DNA of 64,000 bases, from contig NW_023601543.1 of NCBI RefSeq assembly GCF_014898055.3, positions 61,393,782 through 61,457,781 on the forward strand, given 5' to 3'. This DNA is from Talpa occidentalis (taxonomy: Eukaryota; Chordata; Mammalia; Eulipotyphla; Talpidae). The notes beneath the pieces are model-generated. The model saw nothing but the letters and a program-made list of their open reading frames with translations. It did no database searches and had not been told where the DNA came from. A program made the translations under genes and the position numbers. Below are positions 56,744 through 64,000 of this stretch, in pieces; positions within the stretch are counted from its first letter, which is position 1; each line of letters begins with the position of its first letter.

Positions 56744-56950
56744 TTTTGTGGGACCCTCACCAGTGGCCGGGGATCGAACTGGCGCTGCAGAGGCTGCGGG
56801 CAGCCTCGACCAGCGCTCAACCGCTGTGCCACCAGGGGAGGCCCTGTGCTGATTATGTATTAATGAAGCATACTTTTTTCTCTGGTTATTGTGTCTTGTC
56901 AGTTCAATTAGTCAATGAACCTAAGATGGGTGGGGGGATAAAGAATTGTT
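56540..56950 (+). other. Possible LTR core split by a short SINE
   Basis: A TATA-like CTATATAAG at about 56632 is followed by a 'tcatgagtctcattttttg' region. After the SINE, 'ggttattgtgtcttgtcag' and 'aaagaattgtttttctcc' resemble an R/U5 segment. Confidence 0.4.
56687..56856 (-). mobile_element. 3'-truncated, tRNA-part-only SINE with (TA)n tail
   Basis: Body 56748-56842, about 95 bp. It holds only the SINE 5' tRNA-like half with A and B boxes and runs straight into 22 T (56726-56747) and (AT)n (about 56699-56725). The flanks CCTGTGCTAATTAT (56687-56700) and CCTGTGCTGATTAT (56843-56856) differ at one base. Confidence 0.9.
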
Positions 56951-57119
56951 TTTCTCCCCAACATGATTTATATTAACTTCTCCCTACCTCAACCTGCCAA
57001 TTCTGAGCATTTTATTGATAATAACCACTAAAATACAGAGGATAGATTCAGAAAAATAACTTGAAGAGATTTCCAAATTTACATAATTCTTATGGTTACA
57101 ATTCCTGGGATAATGGATA
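56857..57119. other. No feature beyond possible LTR end
   Basis: Nothing recognised after about 56950. Confidence 0.35.
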
Positions 57120-57580
57120 CCTTGATTTCCTCGTGTATCAGTTATCTCTTGCAACAGTAATGTTGTGTAACAAAGCATTCTACAATTCAAGGCGTTACAA
57201 CAATAAGGAGTTATTAATTCATGAAACTTGGGTGAGTGGCGCAGTTTTTCTGATCTCCGTTGGGCAGTCTTGCATCAGTAGTCACTTCGTGTTGGCCAGG
57301 TTGGTTTGGTTCTGGAGATTTAACTAGGATAGGCCCAGTAGGGACAATTGAACTACTTATCTTTGATCCACAGATCTCATTGTTCAGAAGTCTACTTTTG
57401 CACGGAAAAGGCCTTAGATTGAGATAGCTAGCAGAAACATCAAGCACTTTTTTCCATGTCCCTGTCGGTTTCACATTTCTAAAGTTCCAGTGACCAGAGC
57501 AAGTCACATGGCTAACCCAGAGCCAAGGAGTGAGACAGACACCCTACTCAGAGTGGGAGGGTGTTTTAGAGACCCAAGGC
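57120..57580 (-). mobile_element. Possible MaLR-type LTR, antisense
   Basis: 'cagttatctcttgcaacag', 'gttgtgtaacaaagcattc' and 'gagcaagtcacatggctaac' recall the complement of MLT1-like LTRs, in order. Diverged. Confidence 0.45.
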
Positions 57581-57859
57581 CAAGGGCATAGCAACAGGGG
57601 AGGGAGTAAATAACTATGACCATAGTTAAGACTATGACCATATAAAACCTTGTAACAATAGCAGCTTTTCAATTTTATGCCAAATGAGAGCCAAACAAGA
57701 TGCTGTCTACAGACTCTGTGCCTCTTTGGGCCAATACAGTAGTGTGGTTTATAAGAAAAAGGAATTTTATCATTCACATTACTGAAATATATTGCTCATA
57801 TTTATTTGATCTTTGTCCATGATTCCTGGCTCACAGCTCCCAAAACCTTAGAATTTCCT

Positions 57860-58620
57860 AAGGGTTGAGAGAAAAATGCTATCTTTTTATTATGTTAATG
57901 AAGTGACTATTAGAAAGCTCCTAAAGATGAGAGCTGGTTACCAGAGAAATCAACCTTGTGATTAGAGGGTAGGAATGTTCAGTCCCACCCCACAAGGAAG
58001 GGGAGAGAGGCTAGAAATTGAGGTCAGTCACCAATGACCAATGATTTCATCAATCATGCCTCTGTAAGGAGGCCTCTTAAAGACCCAGGAGGAAGGTTTT
58101 TGAGAGATTCTTGATTGGTGAGCACGCTGAAAGGCATGGAGAACAGCATACTCTGAGAGATCATGATAAATCTGTGCCATTTCCCTACTCCCTACCCTTG
58201 CATGTCTTCCATCTGACTGTTCCTGAGTTACATCTTTTTATAATAAGCTAGTATAATCCAGTAAGTAAAATATTTCTTTGAGTTCTGTGAGCCCCTCTAG
58301 CAAAATATTCAAATCCAACAAAGGGGAGATGCCCAACAAACAGGCATCTCTGATTTGTAGTCTGTTGATTAGAAGTACAGGTAACAACCTGGACTTGAGA
58401 TTGGTGTTTGAAATCGGGGTGGGGGGCGGTGGGAGCAGTATTATAGAACTGATCCTTTAACCTGTGGGATCTTATGCTGTCTCAGGGTAGATGTTATCAT
58501 AATAACAATTATGTTATTGTAATTGAATTATAGGACACCCAGCTGTTATCCTGAGAATTGATCCTTAATGGTGGGAGAAACCCCACATGTTGAAATTGGT
58601 TTCAGAACATCAGAGTCATT
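57860..58620 (+). mobile_element. Old LTR with leader, same family as 42560-44150
   Basis: Landmarks in order: 'gtcaccaatgaccaatgat', 'ccatctgactgttcctgag', 'ctttttataataagctag', 'agttctgtgagcccctctag', 'ggacacccagctgttatc'. Uninterrupted here. Confidence 0.65.
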
Positions 58621-58828
58621 AATCATTAAATAATCATTAACCATGTTAAGGGTAACATAAATATTACCTATCTCAGTAGTAACCATATTACTTTTAAATC
58701 ATATTTTTTTCTAATGAAATTGAGACAATCTGAAGAAATTTTTTTTCTTTCAATGATAACCCTTTTCATTATCGTCTCCAACTACATGGGCCACTCTCAA
58801 TATTTTCCTCTATTCTTGCTGTTTTTTT

Positions 58829-58938
58829 TTTAAGATTTATTTATTTATACAGGAACTGGGGTAGTGGCCAGATGTGCGGGAGGGTGAGAGGATTCACCAG
58901 AGACAGAGCGGGGAACAGAACAGGCAGACAGACTGAAG
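58829..58938 (-). mobile_element. 5'-truncated SINE
   Basis: Only the 3' part is present, from the A-tail complement at 58829 to 'aacaggcagacagactgaag'. The tRNA-like half is missing. Confidence 0.9.
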
Positions 58939-60169
58939 ACATTTTTAACTACATCATTCAGGATACCAGTAGCTAAAAAATGATAGTATTCTCAAATAAA
59001 GTCGTTGAGTAGAGTTTAATGAGATATAGAAAATGCTAAAAGAAACCAAAGCGGTGGTGAAGCACCTAGAATAAAACAGCTTGGGATCATTTATCAAGGT
59101 AAAGGGAAAGGGAAGGAGTGTTTTTTAGGACTTAGAAAGAGCTGTGGGCTGGAACTATACCAGTATCTCTGAAGGGGTATTACACATAGGAGCTGTGACC
59201 TTCAGTAGAAGACCACAGCCATTGTTACTCAGTGACCAGCTAGAGGAGTAAATATCTGGGCCTCATTCTCCCATATTTCTACCGCCTGCCAATGTCTCTC
59301 ATAGACCAGACCCAAAGACCAGTCTCTTTAAACCATCTATACAGGTAATCCTCATATGACAAACATTAGGATAGGAAAAGTAGTGAGTGGGTCTGGAGCC
59401 ACAAAGATAATATTTGCCCAGAATTCCTATTACATTTAAATTGCATTATCTGATTTTGTGGAAGATACATGAAAAAGTACCCTTATTTTTAAGTTCATTT
59501 TACTTACAAGGTTTATTTCTTCATCTCATCATCCTTTCCGGAATTATTCAGAGAATTTTTTTCTTTTTTCTTTTTTTTTTGTATATTTCAATTAGTTATT
59601 TACTGCCTCCATTGCATACTTAAGTTTAGTAATCCTAGTTTTCATCTGAATGCAATATTTTCTAATGTTATATTCATTCAATGAGTATATAATTCCAACA
59701 ATCTCACTGAGAATACTAATTAGACATTTGCTTTAACCTGTGTTTTTTTGGCATGAAAGTGTTTCACATACTCGGAATCCTCAAAAAGGCCTTTTATTTT
59801 GGTCAAGGTATTTTTCAAAAGTCTAGTGTGTTTTCTTTATAGTCTCAACTTTACCAGGGGAATTCCAAGTCATTTGACTAGTGAGATTTGAATTGGATTC
59901 TGTGTCAGAATCCAAATCTTGTAGACCCAGAAAATAGGAGTGTGAATGTATTTCTGTTTGCTGCAGTTATGTTTTGTTAGATATTGAATCGTCTACATGG
60001 AGTGGGGAGTGAGCTATGGAGAGAAAAATCTCAATAAAAGAAAGTTAATTGATTTTCCAAATGGTTTCTTTTCAGTGGTTGCATGTGTAAGTCCTGATGT
60101 GTGCAGATCAAACAGCCTTTGTAGAATTGATTTCAAATAACTTCCACAGCCTACCTTATTCACGCTGGA
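58939..60169. other. No gene or repeat recognised
   Basis: AT-rich unique-looking sequence. Confidence 0.4.
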
Positions 60170-60555
60170 AACATGGTATTCCTGTGTCATGAGAGAGCTT
60201 CATTTTCCCAGGAAAAACTTCCTACCCATGAAGGAGCCTGGAAACTAGTGTTATGGTTATTTTTATGGTTATGGTTCTTTATATGTGTCTTGGCCATAGT
60301 GCCCAGATGTTGGGTCAAACATTATTTTGGATATATCTGTGAAGGTGTTTGTTTGGATGACATTAAAATCTAAATGACTAAATTGATGGGCTTTGAGTAA
60401 AACAGATTGCCTTCGATAATGTGGGTGGGCCTCATCAAATCAGTTAAAGGCTTTAATAGAACAAAGATTGACCTCACTTGAGGAAGAGGTATTCTGCCAG
60501 TAGACCTCTTAGACTTGAACTGAAACTCTTCCCTGAATCTCCAGAATCATGTTGA
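60170..60555 (+). repeat. Ancient mammalian interspersed repeat, family unnamed
   Basis: 'ttgggtcaaacattattttgg', 'gactaaattgatgggctttg' and 'gtgggtgggcctcatcaaat' (quoted in parts) match a repeat type I recall from many mammals. It seems to resume near 61455 with 'tgtgagcccattccttaaaa', so the block between may be a later insertion. Confidence 0.5.
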
Positions 60556-60559
60556 AACC

Positions 60560-61873
60560 AGAATCCTGCCTCAGTGACTGAAGCTGCCTCAGTGGCAGGA
60601 GCCAGCAGCAGCAGTGGTGTTCTCACCCTGCTGCCCCACCACAGGCCGGCTCAGCTGTGGCTCCTTGGAGCCCAGCAACCTCCCTCTTATACATACTTCC
60701 AGGATTGTAGAATGGATCAATCACGTGCAAGCTATGAGCTGATTGGTGCTAAATGGTCCAATCAGCTTTAAGACTGAAAAACAGTCTAATCATTTGTAGG
60801 TGGAGCACCCCGAAAAAGGATATAATGCAGGGCTAAAGGGAGCTGATGGGACACTATTCCAGCCATTGAAGAACGAAGAAAGAGGAGGGAACAGCACCGT
60901 CCTTGAAAGAAGAAGCATTCAGCAGCCAACTTCTGAGGAGGGAAGAGAAGTTGAAGGCCTTTGTCAGAGACTGGGCCTGCAGTCCTGTCTCTGACATCAC
61001 CTGAAAGGGGCACCAAAGACCATAAGCCTGGTGTCTCAAAGAGCTGTTGTTGGTATAGTCCAGCCACTTCCAAACAGCTGTTGACACTTGGTGTCTCTGA
61101 CACTGCCTTTGGGTGACCAGTAGTGACCATCACTGTTGGCCAATGCTGTCTAGCTCTGTTGACAGGTGACCGGCACACTGCTTGCATCTGTACTATCAGT
61201 GGACACTCTCTGGGATGGGATAGCCAGCCACTTGTGGCTACAGTAACCTCTTTGTTTCCTCTGTTTGTAAAATAAACCCCATTGCTGTTGATCCTGAGAT
61301 GTCTTGCAGTTGTGCACGCAGATGAGAATCCATAGACAGTGACCTGTCCTCTATTGGGCACTGTCCTGTTATTTGCTATAGGCCCCATTGTATAGGTATT
61401 GCTGTAGTCCTTGGTTTGTCTCTTGGGCTTTTATCTGCTCTTCTCTTGGTCACCTCCCTGCCATGTTTCAGTGTGAGCCCATTCCTTAAAATATCTGTCT
61501 ATCCATCCATCCTACTATCAGTTATTAATAGATTATAGATATACATATGGATGAATATATATATATCTGCATTTCTATAAAGACAAATATAAATTTATAT
61601 GTAACACTCTTTATATATAAGCATATATATTTATATTTGCATATGATGTCCCTAACAAAGTGCTAAATATGTTCGTTTGTAGGTGTCTTATCAATGTTTT
61701 GCTAGTGTACAGATATGAGATGACATTAACTTATTAAATACATTCTTATTTTCAGAAATTCATGTAATTTATTAATTCTGATATATATATATATTGTATT
61801 TTGGCATGTATGCAGTGAAGATATTAATTTTACCCTAATAATATTACTAAAAACCAGATATTTTGTATTCTTG
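60560..61873 (+). repeat. First copy (unit X) of an unrecognised duplicated element
   Basis: It contains a CCAAT-rich segment ('gattggtgctaaatggtccaa' in part, 60738-60760), a TATA-like 'aaggatataatgc' at about 60818, AATAAA at about 61271, and a segment 61319-61873 that is clearly homologous to 63357-63964. It could be an LTR with leader. A 200-codon minus-strand frame (60786-61388) crosses it but matches nothing I know. Confidence 0.5.
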
Positions 61874-61950
61874 TTTACTCTGCAGGGTGCCTGCCCACCT
61901 GATTAGTCCATTTGATTGATTGGCACCCATGCTGCACCCATGCAGCTGAA

Positions 61951-62540
61951 ACTAGCTGCATTTGTATAACTGCCCAAAGGGGAGGGGAAACTATATTGTA
62001 TTTGCATATTTTCCAAAAGGGGAGGGGCAAACTGTACCATATTTGCATAATTTCCAAAAGGGGGAGGGGAAACTACCATATTTGCATAAATTTCAAAAGG
62101 GGAGGTGTAAACTATACTATTTTTACATAAGTTCCAAAAGGGGAGGGGCAAAGTACACCATATTTGCATGAATTCCAACAGAGGAGGGGCCAGTGGTGCC
62201 ATATTTGCATAATAAAGAGGAGGTGCATATTGCACTGTATTTGCATAGCTTCCAAAAGGGGAGGAGCAAACTACCATATTTGCATAACTGTCAAGGGGTG
62301 GGGCAAGCTACACCATATTTGCATAACTTCCAAAGGGGAGAGGCAAACTGCACCATATTTGCATAACTTCCAAAGTGGAGAGTCAAACTGCACCATATTT
62401 GCATAACTTCCAAAGGGGAGGGGCAAACTGCACCATATTAGCATAACTTCCAAAGGGGGGGGGGCAAACCACCATATTTGCATAACTTCCAAAAGGGGAG
62501 GAGCAAACTTCACCATATTTGCATAACTGTCAAAAAGGCG
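61951..62540 (+). repeat. Minisatellite of ~40-bp units, each with a POU octamer and a G-rich box
   Basis: 15 units. Twelve contain the exact octamer ATTTGCAT (complement ATGCAAAT), starting at 62000, 62041, 62080, 62162, 62203, 62239, 62278, 62317, 62357, 62397, 62476 and 62517. Three are variants (61960, about 62120, 62437). Spacing is 36-41 bp. Each octamer is followed by AACTTCCAAA and a box like GGGGAGGGGC, typical of Sp/KLF/MAZ sites. Both strands are open for over 100 codons only because the period is often 39 or 42. Confidence 0.95.
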
Positions 62541-62879
62541 GGATGCTCCAATCCCTGCTGTTTGATTGGTGCTGATTAAGCGCCAACCAAATTGGTCCAT
62601 TCTTAAGTGTATGCTGGAGACTGATGTGAAAGGGAAAAGCCTGGTCTCGGCCCAGCCTGGACCTGCACTGAGGTCAGGGCAGGCTCCTGGACTGGCGGGG
62701 TCCAAAGAACTCAGTGGAGCCAGAGGCAACCTGTACCCAATGTCCCTTAGTGGGGCTGGGCCCATGAATTTAGGGGGCCCTGCTCCAAGGGCCCCACTTC
62801 ACTGATACTCCCAGAAGGAGGTTGGTAACTAAGTCAGTTTGGAGGGGACTTTATTATTTTTCTTTGATTTGATATTTTT

Positions 62880-63175
62880 TAAGATTTTTATTTTTATTTT
62901 TTTAAGATTTATTTATTTATTTATACAAGCACTGGGTACAGTCAGAAGCACGGGAGGGTGAGAGAATTCACCAGAGCCAGAGCGGGGAGCAGAGCAGGCA
63001 GAAGGACCGAAGTACACTGCTGAGGGGAGCAGCGGGCGGCAGGAGAGGTCTGCGCGCCATGTGGGACCCTCGCCGGGGGCTAGGGATTGAACCTGCGCTG
63101 CAGAGGCTGCGGGCAGCTTCGCAGCCCAGCGCTCAACTGCTGCGCTACCAGGGAGGCCCATAAGATTTTTATTTT
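62880..63175 (-). mobile_element. SINE inserted in the tail of another SINE
   Basis: SINE at 62895-63160 bounded by TAAGATTTTTATTTT (62880-62894 and 63161-63175). That duplicated sequence is itself the A-tail complement of the next SINE. It is of the 'aagcactgggtacagtc' subfamily. Confidence 0.95.
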
Positions 63176-63352
63176 ATTTATTTATTTATGTATAGAAGAC
63201 CTGGGGTATAAGACACAGGTGCGGGGGTGGGGGGTGTGAGAGGATTCACCAGAGACAGAGTGGGGAACAGAACAGGCAGACTGACTGAAACACACTGCTG
63301 AGGGGAGCAGCAGGTGAGTTAGGAGAGGTCTGCTGTGCCATGTGGGTAGCTC
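63161..63352 (-). mobile_element. 5'-truncated SINE, older subfamily
   Basis: The A-tail complement continues into 'gaagacctggggtataag' and stops at 'gccatgtgggtagctc', short of the tRNA-like B box. Its tail hosts the SINE to the left. Confidence 0.9.
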
Positions 63353-63829
63353 GGGAGCAAGTGAGAACCCACAGACATTGATCTGTCCTTTTATCAGGCA
63401 CTATCCTTTGATGGGCTATAGCCTATAGGCCCCCGTTGTATGGACATTGTGTTGCGATAGCCCTTGGTTTTGGTTTTTGGCCTTTTGGCCTTTTGGGGCT
63501 TTTTGGTGCTTCTCTTGTTAACTTAGAGCCTGGGCAGGTGGGCGGCCATTCTGGCTTATTCTGAGATCCCATCCATCCTCCTGCCCCTGTTTCAGTAGGA
63601 GTTATATTACCACAGTAAGCCTAACAATCCTTATTAATGGGACCCTGTAGTAACCAGGTATGTGGTCAAGTGGGTCTTACCCCAATATAGTTCTTTTGAT
63701 CTTCAGGTATGTAGCTAAGTGAGGATGGTGTCTTAACACCATTTTATGTTAGTTTATTGCATATATGCTGTTAAGGCTTTTTCTAGTATATAGATAATAG
63801 ATTGTGTGACAATCAGTTGCTGGAGATAT

Positions 63830-63868
63830 TCTCAATTTCTCAATTTCTCAAATTCTCAATTAATTAAT
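63830..63868. repeat. Short tandem repeat, unit about TTCTCAATT
   Basis: About four copies of a 9-bp unit ('ctcaatttctcaatttctc'). Confidence 0.9.
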
Positions 63869-64000
63869 GTCTTTGAGTCTCATATACATTGGTTTTGTCA
63901 TATTTGTAGTTAAGAAATTAATTTGCCCCTAATACTAGTGAGATTGATACATTTTGTATTCTTTGGAGAGGGAATGTATTTAAAATAGAAGTGAAAGACA

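Larger units (their letters stand above)
61885..63964 (+). repeat. Second copy (unit Y), with octamer array and two SINEs
   Basis: It begins just after unit X ends. It has the octamer array (61951-62540), a CCAAT-rich segment 'gattggtgctgattaagc' near 62571, a GC-richer block, two SINEs (62895-63160 and 63161-63352), then the segment 63357-63964 homologous to 61319-61873. Confidence 0.5.

Noticed and set aside
60786..61388. 200-codon minus-strand open frame
   Set aside because: It lies antisense across a duplicated repeat unit, has no recognisable domain and no supporting context; it is not maintained in unit Y as far as I can see.
61951..62540. CRISPR-like array
   Set aside because: Regular spacing is present but there are no unique spacers: the whole ~40-bp unit is repeated. 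The host is a mammal.
61903..62765. Long open frames on both strands over the octamer array (124 and 164 codons)
   Set aside because: They are by-products of a tandem repeat whose spacing is often a multiple of three; the repeated peptide has no biological look.

Overview
The window is mammalian genomic DNA with no cellular gene that I can support. It is AT-rich and packed with interspersed repeats: LINE-1 (L1) in several age classes, about two dozen copies of one tRNA-derived SINE family, LTR elements of several ages, and traces of MIR, L2 and MaLR. The old MIR, L2, MaLR and L1 fossils place it in a placental mammal. The SINE is neither Alu, B1/B2, the vespertilionid bat Ves family nor the cetartiodactyl CHR family. 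From memory it most resembles the Rhin-1-type SINEs of horseshoe and leaf-nosed bats, so a rhinolophoid bat is my best guess, but I could not check this. No rRNA, functional tRNA, CRISPR array or bacterial-style operon is present.

Layout. Positions 1-20,000: old AT-rich sequence with L1 pieces. A 5'-truncated young L1 lies at 805-2305 with perfect target-site duplications (TSDs). A nested SINE/L1 pair lies at 9742-11674. A SINE with a 3'-transduced tail lies at 17490-17793. Positions 20,641-24,829: a complete two-LTR retroviral element with a tRNA-Lys-like primer binding site and a polypurine tract. Its LTRs differ only by a one-base indel, yet its 3.0 kb interior carries no recognisable gag, pol or env. 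Positions 25,000-36,200: older LTRs (including a diverged relative of that provirus), an L1 split by a solo LTR, an L2 and MaLR fragments. Positions 36,200-46,400: SINEs, an ancient LINE split by a short orphan retrocopy (39,867-40,001), and two more LTRs related to the young provirus. Positions 46,400-60,550: old L1, a decayed retrovirus-like stretch, SINEs and further LTRs. Positions 60,560-64,000: two imperfect head-to-tail copies of a unit I do not recognise. The second copy contains a 15-unit, ~40 bp tandem array in which 12 units carry the exact POU octamer ATTTGCAT next to a G-rich box.

The open reading frames in the window are L1 ORF2 remnants, translations of SINE, LTR or tandem-repeat sequence, or chance frames. 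The most interesting items are the young non-autonomous provirus, the octamer array with its duplicated host unit, the SINE 3' transduction, and a ZNF143/THAP11-like motif inside a solo LTR.
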